A stretch of 64,000 bases of DNA, taken from assembly GCF_015594925.2 (NCBI RefSeq), contig NZ_CP087590.1, positions 2,294,001 to 2,358,000 on the forward strand, in the 5' to 3' direction. Below the pieces are notes generated by a model. That model saw only the letters and a program-made list of their open reading frames with translations, ran no database searches and was not told the origin of the DNA. Within the stretch, counting starts at the first letter, position 1. Every line of letters starts with the position of its first letter. The DNA comes from Vibrio sp. VB16. Its GTDB lineage: Bacteria > Pseudomonadota > Gammaproteobacteria > Enterobacterales > Vibrionaceae. Position numbers and translations under genes: made by a program. Shown here one piece after another: positions 45,268-55,520 of this stretch.

Positions 45268-46978
45268 TCCCCACTTTCGTCATCCCCACGAAAGTGGGCG
45301 GTCAATACCCTCCCGCTCGTCATCCCCATGAAAATGGGGATCTAATATCACCAAGATTCCCGTTTTCACGGGAATGACGAAGTATTTAGCATTAACCGAA
45401 CAGTATTCCACGAAAATAGGGATCTAATATCTGGCTCTGAATTCATAACGAATACGCAGATTCCCGTTGTCACGGGAATGACGAAGTATTTAGCATTAAC
45501 CGCACAGTATTCCACGAAAATGGGGATCTAATATCTGGCTCTGAATTCATAACGAATACGCAGATTCCCGTTGTCACGGGAACGACGGAAATTTGCCTTA
45601 GTCTCAACGAGTGTTTCCTTACTACCTTTGTCACCCCCCACTTTCGCATTCCCCCACTTTGATTCATCATCCTCACTGCTATTTATCACCCTCCCTGCTA
45701 TTTATCATCCTCACTCCCGCTCGTCATCCCCATGGAAATGGGGATCTAATATCACCAAGATTCCCGTTTTCACGGGAATGACGAAGTATTTAGCATTAAC
45801 CGAACAGTATTCCACGAAAATGGGGATCTAATATCTGGCTCTGAATTCATAACGAATACGCAGATTCCCGTTGTCACGGGAATGACGGAAATTTGCCTTA
45901 GTCTCAACGAGTGTTTCCTTATTACCTTTGTCACCCCCCACTTTCGCATTCCCCCACTTTGATTCATCATCCTCCCTGCCATTTATCATCCTCACTCCCA
46001 TTTATCACCCTCACTCCCGCTCGTCATCCCCATGGAAATGGGGATCTAATATCACCAAGATTCCCGTTTTCACGGGAATGACGAGGTATTTAGCATTAAC
46101 CGCACAGTATTCCACGAAAATGGGGATCTAATATCTGGCTCTGAATTCATAACGAATACGCAGATTCCCGTTGTCACGGGAATGACGAAGTATTTAGCAT
46201 TAACCGCACAGTATTCCACGAAAATGGGGATCTAATATCTGGCTCTGAATTCATAACGAATACGCAGATTCCCGTTGTCACGGGAACGACGGAAATTTGC
46301 CTTAGTCTCAACGAGTGTTTCCTTACTACCTTTGTCACCCCCCACTTTCGCATTCCCCCACTTTGATTCATCATCCTCACTGCTATTTATCACCCTCCCT
46401 GCTATTTATCATCCTCACTCCCGCTCGTCATCCCCATGGAAATGGGGATCTAATATCACCAAGATTCCCGTTTTCACGGGAATAACGAAGTATTTAGCAT
46501 TAACCGAACAGTATTCCACGAAAATGGGGATCTAATATCTGGCTCTGAATTCATAACGAATACGCAGATTCCCGTTGTCACGGGAATGACGGAAATTTGC
46601 CTTAGTCTCAACGAGTGTTTCCTTACTGCCTTTGTCACCCCCCACTTTCGCAATCCCCCACTTTGATTCATCATCCTCCCTGCCATTTATCATCCTCACT
46701 CCCGCTCGTCATCCCCATGAAAATGGGGATCTAATATCACCAAGATTCCCGTTTTCACGGGAATGACGAAGTATTTAGTATTAACCGAACAGTATTCCAC
46801 GAAAATAGGGATCTAATATCTGGCTCTGAATTCATAACGAATACCAAGATTCCCGTTTTCACGGGAATGACGAAGTATTTAGCATTAACCGAACAGTATT
46901 CCACGAAAATGGGGATCTAATATCTGGCTCTGAATTCATAACGAATACGCAGATTCCCGTTTTCACGGGAACGACGAG
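45268..46978. repeat. Array of hairpin repeats with 704-bp tandem duplication
   Basis: About 1.7 kb without genes, built from short elements bounded by CGTCAT and ATGACG. One has hairpin CCCCATgaaaATGGGG; another has ATTCCC, eight bases, GGGAAT. A unit of about 104 bases (hairpin, AGTATTTAGCATTAACCG, TATTCCACGAAAATGGGGAT, CTGAATTCATAACGAATACG) recurs. GGAAATTTGCCTTA occurs at 45587, 45887, 46291 and 46591, so a segment of 704 bp containing a 300-bp repeat has been duplicated. Short open frames here are repeats, not genes. The layout resembles REP/MITE-type elements and the dRS3 pattern of Neisseria. Confidence 0.9.
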
Positions 46979-47074
46979 TACTGACCGGTACATAAATTAC
47001 TGGTTTTTCAGTATCCCAATAATTATTCACAAATAAAAACCTCAAAATACTTGCAATTATTTTTCGGAAGTATA

Positions 47075-47085
47075 GTGTTATACAC
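47075..47085. promoter_or_regulatory. Candidate YtrA-type operator
   Basis: GTGTTATACAC is an almost perfect dyad 35 bases before the GntR-type gene, in an AT-rich promoter-like stretch. Autoregulation of such operons by the first gene product is common. Confidence 0.4.
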
Positions 47086-47120
47086 ATATATAGCACCAAC
47101 CAAAATCATACGTAGAGGTA

Positions 47121-47513
47121 ATGATGACCGATTGGCAAGATAATCAGCCTATTTTTCGTCAGTTAAGTGAACAGATTACCGAGCAGATTTTGCAAGGGGT
47201 CTGGCTAGAAGAGCAACCGCTGCCGTCAGTGAGGACAGTCGCTGCAGAGCTAAAGATTAACCACTTAACTGTTATGAAGGGCTATCAGCTTTTAGTTGAT
47301 GACGGCTTAGTTGAGAAGAAACGAGGCCAAGGCATGTTTGTAGCAAAAGGCGCCTTGAAGATGCTACAGAATAAACAGAAATCTGATTTTATGACACGCC
47401 AAATGCCCCTAATTGCACAAACATTACAGCAGATAGACATGCCGCTCGACGAGTTTGTTCAACAGCTACAACGTATTCAAAAATTACAACAAGATACAAC
47501 AGGTGAAAAATGA
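47121..47513 (+). CDS. GntR-family regulator, YtrA subfamily
   Basis: A 130-residue YtrA-type repressor: a GntR winged helix (QPIFRQLSEQITEQILQG, then PSVRTVAAELKINHLTVMKGY) followed by a short helical tail instead of a ligand domain. Such proteins control the ABC exporter genes directly downstream; here the ATPase gene overlaps by 4 bases. The ATG follows GTAGAGGTA. Confidence 0.88.
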   Translation: MMTDWQDNQPIFRQLSEQITEQILQGVWLEEQPLPSVRTVAAELKINHLTVMKGYQLLVDDGLVEKKRGQGMFVAKGALKMLQNKQKSDFMTRQMPLIAQTLQQIDMPLDEFVQQLQRIQKLQQDTTGEK

Positions 47514-48382
47514 AACCTTTAGTCAGTGTTAAACACGTTTCTAAAAACTACCATCAGTCAAAAAGCGATGGTCAACAAGACGCATTGCACGATATCAGTT
47601 TCGAGCTTTGTGCGGGGCAAGTATTGGGGTTACTTGGTCACAATGGCGCAGGAAAATCGACGCTAATCAATGCCCTATTAGGTGCACACCGCTACAAAGG
47701 TGAGATCACTATAAACGACTGCCAACCTATCAACCAACATGCGAAGTTGATGGAACACTTGTCTTATATCTCTGATGTAAATGTACTTCCAGGCTGGATG
47801 AGTGTCGCTCAACTGCTTAAGTACACATCCGGTGTCCACCCAAGTTTTGATATTGAAAAAGCCAAACTGACGCTATCGAATACCAATATTGAGCTATCAA
47901 GCAAAATAGAAAGTCTCTCTAAAGGGATGAAGGTGCAATTGCATCTGGCGGTGGTTATTGCCACTAACACCAGCGTCCTTATCTTGGATGAACCAACATT
48001 GGGCTTGGATCTTCTTTACCGAGATACCTTCTATCGTCATCTCTTAGAATGGTTTCACGATGGTGAACGCACACTGATTATTGCCAGCCACGAGGTATCA
48101 GAAATAGAACATCTACTGACTGATGTGCTTGTCCTGAAGAAAGGCAAAAAAGTGCTCCAAGACAGTATGGATAACATCAGCGAGGCCTACTTTATTCTTG
48201 ATGCAGCCAACATTCATAGCGATAAAATCTCTACCCTAAACCCTTTAAGTCACCAAATCGGATTAGGTTCAGTTAAGTGGTTGCTAAAAAGCGACCGATT
48301 ACCAGAAGTCAGCGGGTTAGGTGACGTTCATCGTGCTAGCCTTGCCGACATATTTATTGCTCTACAAAGGGAGACAGCGTAA
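47510..48382 (+). CDS. ABC transporter ATPase, YtrB-like
   Basis: A 290-residue ATPase with GHNGAGKST, a degenerate signature LSKGMKVQLHLAVV and Walker B VLILDEPTLGLD, then SHEVSEIE as switch. It pairs with the permease whose ATG overlaps its stop (TAATG). Exporters of this type respond to antibiotics or cell-wall stress in other bacteria; the substrate here is unknown. Confidence 0.88.
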   Translation: MKPLVSVKHVSKNYHQSKSDGQQDALHDISFELCAGQVLGLLGHNGAGKSTLINALLGAHRYKGEITINDCQPINQHAKLMEHLSYISDVNVLPGWMSVAQLLKYTSGVHPSFDIEKAKLTLSNTNIELSSKIESLSKGMKVQLHLAVVIATNTSVLILDEPTLGLDLLYRDTFYRHLLEWFHDGERTLIIASHEVSEIEHLLTDVLVLKKGKKVLQDSMDNISEAYFILDAANIHSDKISTLNPLSHQIGLGSVKWLLKSDRLPEVSGLGDVHRASLADIFIALQRETA

Positions 48383-49239
48383 TGCATTCAAGTATCTATA
48401 TGCTGGAAAAAGAATTAATTGAGCATAAATTGGTGACTCGTGTCCCTTTCTTTATTTTAATTTGTACTGTATTGATTTTTGTTGGACTACTGACCAATTC
48501 TGACTTACAAGGTAATCTCTCATATCAGGTCCAATTTGGCGGACAATCAAGCAATATGCTGGTTGATTTTTCGTCTAACCTGAACCTAGGTATTGCTTCT
48601 TCGGTTTGGATTATTTCGGTACTTCTTTCAACGCTTTATCTACCAAAAACTCTGCGAAAAGAGCGTCAAGAAGGCAGCGCTATGTTTTGGCGTAGTATGC
48701 CTGTCTCTCACCTAATGACTCACGTCGTAAAACTGGGTTTTGGGTTATTAGTTATCCCGCTTATCTGCTCTGTATTGGTGCTCAATGCAAACCTGCTATT
48801 GTGGTTACTCAATATCGCCACGGATAATCAACTGGCCGTATTGGTCAGCCAAGAATCCATCTTCAATGTACTTTTTAATTGGTTAAGTTTCCTTGCTCGG
48901 ATGACACTAGTCGCATTGGCACTCTTACCGCTCGCCACAATGGCGCTAATGACATCTCAGCTTGTTAGTTCACCGTTATTAGTAATGGGCTTGGTTGGTT
49001 TCGCGGTCAATTTTCTGTCCGTGTACGTTCTTGGATTTTATGGCGTCAGCTCGTTTTTCAACGCCATTCTAGCGATGCCTGGTATGATATTTACGCCTGA
49101 GCCATTGTCTGGCTTTTTGAATGCTGGCGTCGTACATCTCACGATTTATTACGTACTTGGTGCGGTGGCATTAGCCGCCAGTTTATCTTTGAGTAAAACC
49201 AATGAAGTGTCTTTAAGAGGCCTTTTTTCCCAACGATAA
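48382..49239 (+). CDS. ABC transporter permease
   Basis: A 285-residue membrane protein with about six transmembrane segments, first at 20 to 38 (VPFFILICTVLIFVGLL). It is an ABC-2-like permease, the partner of the preceding ATPase. The substrate cannot be told from sequence. Confidence 0.8.
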   Translation: MHSSIYMLEKELIEHKLVTRVPFFILICTVLIFVGLLTNSDLQGNLSYQVQFGGQSSNMLVDFSSNLNLGIASSVWIISVLLSTLYLPKTLRKERQEGSAMFWRSMPVSHLMTHVVKLGFGLLVIPLICSVLVLNANLLLWLLNIATDNQLAVLVSQESIFNVLFNWLSFLARMTLVALALLPLATMALMTSQLVSSPLLVMGLVGFAVNFLSVYVLGFYGVSSFFNAILAMPGMIFTPEPLSGFLNAGVVHLTIYYVLGAVALAASLSLSKTNEVSLRGLFSQR

Positions 49240-49331
49240 ACGCGAGCTTATCGCCCTATTTGTGTCATCACATTTACAACTTAACCATAGTTGAACTACA
49301 CTTTTAGTGACTCTCTTTGTGGAAAAGTCAA

Positions 49332-50690
49332 ATGTGTCGTTGGGTGATTAGAGTAGCCTTGAGTTGTTTATTGGGGTTTACGTACTTGTCTTTTGCTGAC
49401 ACTGTTGAATCAAATGATGTGTTGGCAAAGACAATTCCTGTTATAACAATCAGTGGAGCTATCGGTCCCGCTGTAAGCGAATATGTCACAAGTGAAATTC
49501 GCCGCGCCAATCATCAATCCCAGTATCCTGCTGTCATTATTGTCATCGATACCCCCGGTGGGCTGGTATCGAGTTTAAGAGATATCAACCAACAAATCCT
49601 TTCGTCGAACATTCCTGTTTTATGTCTTGTTTATCCGTCTGGTGCTCGCGCAGCAAGTGCAGGGACCTATATCCTTTATGCCTGCCATATCGCCGCCATG
49701 TCTTCTGCAACGACACTTGGTGCCGCTACTCCGGTAATGATGGGCGGCGCGCCAACGGGAAAGAAGGAAACGGATGACAAACCGAGTGAACCAACGGCGA
49801 TGGAGAAAAAAGTACTTAACGATTCAATCGCTTACATACGCTCATTAGCGCAGCTAAGAGGCCGAAACGTTGAATGGGCAGAGAAAGCCGTCAGAGAAGC
49901 CGCCACGCTTTCCTCGACAGAAGCGCTTGAACTTAATGTCATAAATCTGATTGCCGATAGCCCGGCGTCATTGATCACACGGTTAGATGGCCAAACGATA
50001 GAAGTCAATAAACAACAACAAACTATGAACTTGACCGGAGCGACTTTAGAAGAGAGAAAACCGGACTGGCGAAATCAGTTTCTTTCCACTATCACTAATC
50101 CTAACGTCGCTTATATATTAATGCTCATTGGTATTTATGGGATATTACTAGAGTTTTATAGCCCCGGATTTGGTATTGCGGGGATTACTGGTGCTATCTC
50201 ATTGCTGATAGCACTGTATGCATTTCAGATGTTGCCGGTTAACTATGTTGGTATGGGCCTCATGCTGGTTGGTATCGCTCTGATGATCGCCGAATCGTTA
50301 ATACCGAGCTTTGGCCTGTTAGGTTTTGGTGGGATTATTGCCTTTACTCTTGGCTCGATATTCCTTATTGATAGTGACGTTCCGCACCTTAAAATTTCAT
50401 TAAAATTAATCTTCAGCATTGCATTTACTACCGCCATTCTTATCTTGTTTGTGCTGCAACGACTGTGGAAACTTAGAACTAAAAAAGTAGTGAGTGGCCT
50501 AGAATCTATGATTGGAAGCCAGGTGGAGATAGAAGATAATTTTGATGGTAACGGCTTTGTCCAATTCGGAGGCGAACGATGGGCCGCCCAATCCGACAAC
50601 CCGCTACATAAAGGTGACACAGTCACGATAAATGCCGTAGATGGTCTGACTTTGTTGGTGACAAAAGATCAAAGGAGGGTGAAAAAATGA
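49332..50690 (+). CDS. NfeD-family membrane serine protease
   Basis: About 452 residues from ATG 49332 (GGA eight bases upstream; an in-frame TTG at 49317 is possible). A signal-like N-terminus is followed by a ClpP-class protease domain (VIDTPGGLVSS, then ARAASAGTYI with the probable catalytic Ser), several transmembrane helices (about 260 to 385) and a C-terminal OB-fold NfeD domain. Long NfeD proteins cleave stomatin-like partners, and the next gene encodes one, overlapping by 4 bases. Confidence 0.88.
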   Translation: MCRWVIRVALSCLLGFTYLSFADTVESNDVLAKTIPVITISGAIGPAVSEYVTSEIRRANHQSQYPAVIIVIDTPGGLVSSLRDINQQILSSNIPVLCLVYPSGARAASAGTYILYACHIAAMSSATTLGAATPVMMGGAPTGKKETDDKPSEPTAMEKKVLNDSIAYIRSLAQLRGRNVEWAEKAVREAATLSSTEALELNVINLIADSPASLITRLDGQTIEVNKQQQTMNLTGATLEERKPDWRNQFLSTITNPNVAYILMLIGIYGILLEFYSPGFGIAGITGAISLLIALYAFQMLPVNYVGMGLMLVGIALMIAESLIPSFGLLGFGGIIAFTLGSIFLIDSDVPHLKISLKLIFSIAFTTAILILFVLQRLWKLRTKKVVSGLESMIGSQVEIEDNFDGNGFVQFGGERWAAQSDNPLHKGDTVTINAVDGLTLLVTKDQRRVKK

Positions 50691-51478
50691 TGGAATCTTT
50701 ACTCAGTAGTGGATTGATAATCCCCGCAGTTATTGTTGTTTTAATTGCTTTCATTGCTTTTAACTTATTTCATGTGCTTCGGGAGTACGAAAGAGGCGTT
50801 ATTTTCTTTCTGGGTCGATTTGAAAAGGTAAAAGGACCAGGGTTGATTATCGTCATCCCGATCATTCAACAAATTGTACGGGTTGATCTAAGAACCGTTG
50901 TGATGGATGTCCCTAGTCAAGATGTCATCAGCAGGGACAACGTATCTGTCCGGGTCAACGCGGTACTCTACTTTCGAGTCGTCGACCCACAAAAAGCCAT
51001 TATCAACGTGGAAGATTTCTTGCAGGCGACCTCTCAACTCGCTCAAACCACCTTGAGATCGGTATTAGGTCAGCATGAACTGGATGAAATGTTGGCGAAT
51101 CGAGAGATGCTCAATACCGATATCCAAGCCATACTGGATGCAAGAACAGATGGCTGGGGAATAAAAGTATCGAATGTTGAAATTAAGCATGTCGATATAA
51201 ATGAAACCATGGTACGAGCTATCGCAAGACAAGCCGAAGCCGAAAGAACCCGGCGGGCAAAAGTGATTCATGCGTCTGGCGAAATGGAAGCGTCTGAAAA
51301 ATTGGTCGAAGCAGCAACTAAACTCGCCGCCGAGCCCAACGCTATTTTGTTACGTTATTTACAAACGTTAACCGAGATTGCGAGTGAGAAAAACTCCACC
51401 ATATTGTTCCCAATGCCAATGGACCTTATGGACAGCTTGTTTAAGAAAGGCAATTCGTCGGATAAAGATAAGAAATAA
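50687..51478 (+). CDS. Slipin (SPFH/stomatin-like protein)
   Basis: A 263-residue protein with one N-terminal membrane segment and an SPFH domain: EYERGVIFFLGRF, VDVPSQDVISRDNVSV-type segment and a coiled region RQAEAERTRRAKVIHA. Prokaryotic stomatins organise membrane domains and are substrates of their NfeD partner. It is convergent with the next gene with only six bases between. Confidence 0.9.
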   Translation: MMESLLSSGLIIPAVIVVLIAFIAFNLFHVLREYERGVIFFLGRFEKVKGPGLIIVIPIIQQIVRVDLRTVVMDVPSQDVISRDNVSVRVNAVLYFRVVDPQKAIINVEDFLQATSQLAQTTLRSVLGQHELDEMLANREMLNTDIQAILDARTDGWGIKVSNVEIKHVDINETMVRAIARQAEAERTRRAKVIHASGEMEASEKLVEAATKLAAEPNAILLRYLQTLTEIASEKNSTILFPMPMDLMDSLFKKGNSSDKDKK

Positions 51479-51484
51479 CACGCG

Positions 51485-52543
51485 CTAAGGTTGTGCGACA
51501 TTAACGATATGATTCAAGTCGTGCTCGCGATACCGCGTAAATATCTCGTGCAAATTCTCGTTATTTAACTCGATTTTCTTTTCACTTAAAAAATCCTCGT
51601 TAAATAACTTTGAATATGACCGTTCGGCAAGGTCACAGCAAAAAGTAACGATTGTCTTACCCGCTCCCATTTTAGCGGCCGCGTAGAGCGCGCCGGCGAC
51701 ATTGAGTGCGGAGCTACTGCCTAATAGAATTCCGTCATGTTGACTCACTAAACGAGAAATGGTGACAAGGTCTTGATCGGGTAAGGTGATAGCGTGGTTA
51801 ATTTTTGCTTGTCTAAAGTTTTCTACCGTTCTCATGATCCCTATACCTTCAGTGAATGAGCTGCCCTTCGATGTATACTGGCCATCTTTCAGAAAGGAGT
51901 AGATACCGGAACCGTCTGGGTCGACTAACCATGTCTTCAAATTTGGGTTGTGTTCAGATAGGTAATGAGAATTTCCGGCTAACGTTCCACCTGTTCCAAC
52001 CACAGACACTAACGCATCTATTTTCCCTGCCGTTTGACGCCATATTTCAGGCCCTGTATTTAGGTAATGCGCTCGGTAATTGCTTAGGTTCTCAAACTGA
52101 TCGGCCCACCAATAATCCTCATGTTTATCGCCTAATCGCTTTGCTGTGTGATAAAAATGGTTTGGATCCGAGAATGGACAAGGATCAACCAACAACAGAT
52201 CGGCACCATACAACTTAATCATCCGTTCTTTTTCTTGTGCCTGTCCTTTGGGCATCACCACCAACATAGAGTAACCAAGAGATTTAGCCACCAGTGCTAA
52301 ACCAATCCCCGTATTGCCCGCCGTCCCTTCAACAATGGTCATTCCCGGTGTTAACTTCCCCGATTCAACCGCATCCTTAACCAATTGCAGCGCGGCTCTG
52401 TCTTTAATTGAACCTCCCGGGTTCTGTTGTTCGCATTTTAAAAGAATCTCACAACCTGATATATCCGAAAGGCTATTAATTCTGACAAGATCAGTATTAC
52501 CAATCAGTTCGCTAACACTATTTGCTATTGAGGCAATTGACAT
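51485..52543 (-). CDS. Cysteine-synthase-like PLP enzyme
   Basis: A 352-residue fold-type II PLP enzyme. The PLP lysine is in GGSIKDRAAL, the substrate loop is EGTAGNTGIG, and the phosphate-binding loop is VGTGGTLAG. Near the C-terminus, LLGSSSALN resembles the serine motif of CysK. It has an added C-terminal tail and some insertions compared with CysK of about 320 residues. O-acetylserine sulfhydrylase or a related β-replacement activity is likely, but the exact substrate is unclear. Confidence 0.82.
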   Translation of the reverse strand: MSIASIANSVSELIGNTDLVRINSLSDISGCEILLKCEQQNPGGSIKDRAALQLVKDAVESGKLTPGMTIVEGTAGNTGIGLALVAKSLGYSMLVVMPKGQAQEKERMIKLYGADLLLVDPCPFSDPNHFYHTAKRLGDKHEDYWWADQFENLSNYRAHYLNTGPEIWRQTAGKIDALVSVVGTGGTLAGNSHYLSEHNPNLKTWLVDPDGSGIYSFLKDGQYTSKGSSFTEGIGIMRTVENFRQAKINHAITLPDQDLVTISRLVSQHDGILLGSSSALNVAGALYAAAKMGAGKTIVTFCCDLAERSYSKLFNEDFLSEKKIELNNENLHEIFTRYREHDLNHIVNVAQP

Positions 52544-52676
52544 AATGGTTCCATTTTAATTTTACTCATTATAAGCGTAGATCTACGGTTTATTTAGTCA
52601 AGGTAAATAATAATAGAACACATTCTCACTTTGGGTAATATACTTAAAGGTGATAGCTTTCAAAGGAGGGCATGAC

Positions 52677-52889
52677 ATGTTTTTGAAGGAAAGAGCCAGC
52701 GGCGATTTAATAGATATCGTCGAAACGAAAGATCTGACGAGTTTGTTTCACGAAAATGTCGTCGGTCAGTATCAAGCGGGTCAGGAAGAGCAAGACCCCG
52801 AACTTTTTAAAAAGTCTGATTTGGTATTTATGTCTGGTGAGGAACTGCCTCGCTGCTGGACTGACCCCAATTACCGAGCAACAAAATAA
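52677..52889 (+). CDS. Small acidic conserved-looking protein
   Basis: A 70-residue acidic protein from ATG 52677, preceded by the very strong site AAAGGAGGGCATGAC. It contains DLIDIVETKDLTSLFH and ends with LPRCWTDPNYRATK. No family is recognised. The strong ribosome site and downstream hairpin support it as a real gene. Confidence 0.65.
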   Translation: MFLKERASGDLIDIVETKDLTSLFHENVVGQYQAGQEEQDPELFKKSDLVFMSGEELPRCWTDPNYRATK

Positions 52890-52894
52890 GCATC

Positions 52895-52925
52895 ATACCA
52901 AGCCACTGATTCAGAGGCTTGGTAT
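52895..52925. terminator. Bidirectional terminator, small gene and glpC
   Basis: ATACCAAGCC and GGCTTGGTAT form a perfect 10-bp stem around an 11-base loop, between two convergent genes. Confidence 0.7.
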
Positions 52926-52971
52926 TTATTCACCGTTCCAATAGGACGCAAGTGAATTTGGCGTTTCTAGA

Positions 52972-54198
52972 TCAAGATAGCGATACATCTTTTATCGCTT
53001 GGGCAATTAACGACACCGGGTGAATACACTCTAAGTCCGTATTTTCTTCTATCTGCCATTTGCAGGTTTCACAATCAGTGATAGCGAGATCGGCATCCGC
53101 AGTGGCTATCTGGTTAAACAGCCCACTGCCTATCTCCATAGATGCCTCGTAGTTTTCTTCTTTAAACCCATAGGTACCAGCAGAACCACAACATTCACTG
53201 TTCAATACGATCAGTTCTAAACCCGGTATCGCCCTAAGTAGTTCAATCGTGAATATTGTATTTCCACTGCGTTCGAGGTGACACGGAGTGTGATAAACCA
53301 CCTTCTTATTTATAGGATTCATTTTTGGGGTATTCCCATTCATAAATTCCTTCAATAAATAGCGCGTAATAAACTGTATGCGGTCTACCACTCGTTCATT
53401 GTTTACACCCAATACATGGGGATACTCATTTTGAAGTGTAAATGCGCAGGTAGATGAAGTAGAAACAATGTCTCGTTGATACGTTTCTACTGAGTTTTCT
53501 AGCTGCTTAACGTTAAATTGGGCATTCTTCTGTGCCTTTTTATGGAAGCCATTGGCAATCAAAGGTACACCGCAACATTTTTCATCGTCGAGCAGATGAA
53601 GCCCAATATCCATCGCATTCAAAACAGTGATCAGATCTTTGCCCAACTGTGGATGATTGTAGTTGACATAACAACCATGAAAAAAGCTGACGCCACGCTT
53701 AAATGATGATTGGTCAGGGCACTGCTTTTTATACCAACGACGAAAAGTGCCATGAGAATATTTTGGAAGTGATTTGTGGTCATGTACGCCAACCGTTTTG
53801 TGCATCACTTTCTTAACGATGGGCATGCTTGTTGCGGCGTTAACAAGAGGAGCAAAAGGGGTGGCTATTGAACCAAATAGGTCGGTATGACTTAAAACAA
53901 AATCTCTCACTGTTTTAGGGCTGGCTGACAGTTTTCCATACTTCCCTCTGGCAACGGCAATGATATCGCCTATTCGCACATTTGAAGGACAGGCAGTTTC
54001 GCAACGTTTACAGTTGGTGCAATACTTAAGTACGTCATCAAAATATTGAGGATCTTTAAGTCGTAACCGTTCCCCGTCGGGCCCGGCTTGTTTGGGGCCA
54101 GGAAACAACGGGTTAGCCTTTGCTACCGGGCAGTACACCGTACAAACGGTACATTTAATACACTGATCAAAACTGGTGTCATTCGCTACTTCTAACAT
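52972..54198 (-). CDS. glpC: Anaerobic glycerol-3-phosphate dehydrogenase subunit C
   Basis: A 408-residue protein with two 4Fe-4S motifs (CIKCTVCTVYCPV and CTNCKRCETACP) and two cysteine-rich CCG domains (CCGVPL; CCGSAGTYG). GlpC anchors the dehydrogenase to the membrane and passes electrons to menaquinone. Its start overlaps the glpB stop. Confidence 0.93.
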   Translation of the reverse strand: MLEVANDTSFDQCIKCTVCTVYCPVAKANPLFPGPKQAGPDGERLRLKDPQYFDDVLKYCTNCKRCETACPSNVRIGDIIAVARGKYGKLSASPKTVRDFVLSHTDLFGSIATPFAPLVNAATSMPIVKKVMHKTVGVHDHKSLPKYSHGTFRRWYKKQCPDQSSFKRGVSFFHGCYVNYNHPQLGKDLITVLNAMDIGLHLLDDEKCCGVPLIANGFHKKAQKNAQFNVKQLENSVETYQRDIVSTSSTCAFTLQNEYPHVLGVNNERVVDRIQFITRYLLKEFMNGNTPKMNPINKKVVYHTPCHLERSGNTIFTIELLRAIPGLELIVLNSECCGSAGTYGFKEENYEASMEIGSGLFNQIATADADLAITDCETCKWQIEENTDLECIHPVSLIAQAIKDVSLS

Positions 54199-55520
54199 GT
54201 CGCTTCCTCCAGTTTAGCTTGGTTATGATTGTGGATAATTTGATTAGAGACAGCATGTGCTGAGGCAATCGCCACCCCACCACCGGATCCTTCTAATATC
54301 GGATTGTAATGTGCCAAAATTGACCCACAACAATACAAGTTCTCAACGGTACCGTTCGTCATTCTAGGTCGAAAATGGCGATCGGTTTCTACGCCAAAAG
54401 AGACGAACTCATGAGAACTTGGTGAGAAAAAGGTGTCGCTGTGCCAGTCTGCCCTTGAACCTGTGCTGCAAATTTCCAATCCAAACACTGGTTCAATTAT
54501 TCGATTTCGCTGGGCTTGTAATCCATTACTGAAAAAGCTGCCACTGGCCAAAATAAATGCCTCTGCGGTTAGTGCGTAATCGCGTAAGTTTCTTGTCCAC
54601 ACTTTTTCTAACTGAAAACCACGGTCTGATTGTGAGAACTCGCCTCGAACAACGCTGTCTCCTTTTAATTGCACGCCACCCAGTTTGACAAAATGTCTTT
54701 CCAGTGTTTCTTCTAGTCGAATTCCCATTAATGACGGCGGCATCGTCGCTACTTCATGAAACGTAAGGCCCGTGCGCGCTTTCAATTTCTGTAATAGTTC
54801 CACGCCTTGCATTGCGCCAAATATGGACGGCATAATAACGAGATCTCGGTCGGTCGCGCCTGCCGTTATCTGATTAGCGAAATCGTTGAAGCTTGCTTCG
54901 TTGTTAAGCAGCTTGGCAAAATCTGTCGACCTATAGTTGTTTATCGACACCTCCCCTTTAAGGTGGTTCGATACATCGACGGGTAATTGAACAATAGGCG
55001 TGCGACTAAACATTGGGGTCGAAAGCAGGTTGTCTGCAACAACCTGAGTCTGAAAATCACGAAACGACTCAATCGCCACCAATACAATTCGATCGAAGCT
55101 ATTTTGAGACCGATTAAAACCAATCTGTTCGACGAATTGTTGAGAAAGAAAGGTGCTTTTTAAGGTTCCCAACGTGGTAATACGTTGATGATTTTCATTG
55201 TTTTCTGTTTGGTTAAGCAATACGCCTGCACGGTTCATCATCTCGGTAAACCAATCAACGGCACCAGAGACGTGTTCTTGTCCTATTTTTGCATAAGGGT
55301 GTTCTGGGTATTCTGATGGAAAACTGGCTATTGCTGGATAAGGAAAACGTACAGGGATGCCCGATGGCGTAGCAGAGAGTAAATCCACCGAACCAGATGA
55401 AAAATGCAATGCACTTCGGCCGTTATTCACCAGCGCGGTTTTCAACCCTTGTTCTAAACAATGAATAGCCGAGGTGTACCCTGCCATTCCTCCACCGATT
55501 ACGATGACATCATAATTCAT
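54192..55520 (-). CDS. glpB: Anaerobic glycerol-3-phosphate dehydrogenase subunit B
   Basis: A 442-residue FAD-type protein starting MNYDVIVIGGGMAGYTSAIH (dinucleotide-binding GxGxxG). Near the C-terminus, EGSGGGVAIASAHAV matches GlpB. It forms the catalytic dimer with GlpA. The start overlaps the glpA stop by one base (TAATG). Confidence 0.92.
   Translation of the reverse strand: MNYDVIVIGGGMAGYTSAIHCLEQGLKTALVNNGRSALHFSSGSVDLLSATPSGIPVRFPYPAIASFPSEYPEHPYAKIGQEHVSGAVDWFTEMMNRAGVLLNQTENNENHQRITTLGTLKSTFLSQQFVEQIGFNRSQNSFDRIVLVAIESFRDFQTQVVADNLLSTPMFSRTPIVQLPVDVSNHLKGEVSINNYRSTDFAKLLNNEASFNDFANQITAGATDRDLVIMPSIFGAMQGVELLQKLKARTGLTFHEVATMPPSLMGIRLEETLERHFVKLGGVQLKGDSVVRGEFSQSDRGFQLEKVWTRNLRDYALTAEAFILASGSFFSNGLQAQRNRIIEPVFGLEICSTGSRADWHSDTFFSPSSHEFVSFGVETDRHFRPRMTNGTVENLYCCGSILAHYNPILEGSGGGVAIASAHAVSNQIIHNHNQAKLEEATC

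Noticed and set aside
45470..46686. Several open frames of 60-86 codons on both strands in the repeat array
   Set aside because: They are near-identical copies at 704-base or 300-base spacing, created by the repeated sequence, with no ribosome sites.
45268..46978. Possible CRISPR array
   Set aside because: The repeats are long, imperfect and palindromic, and the spacers are themselves repeated, so there are no unique spacers.
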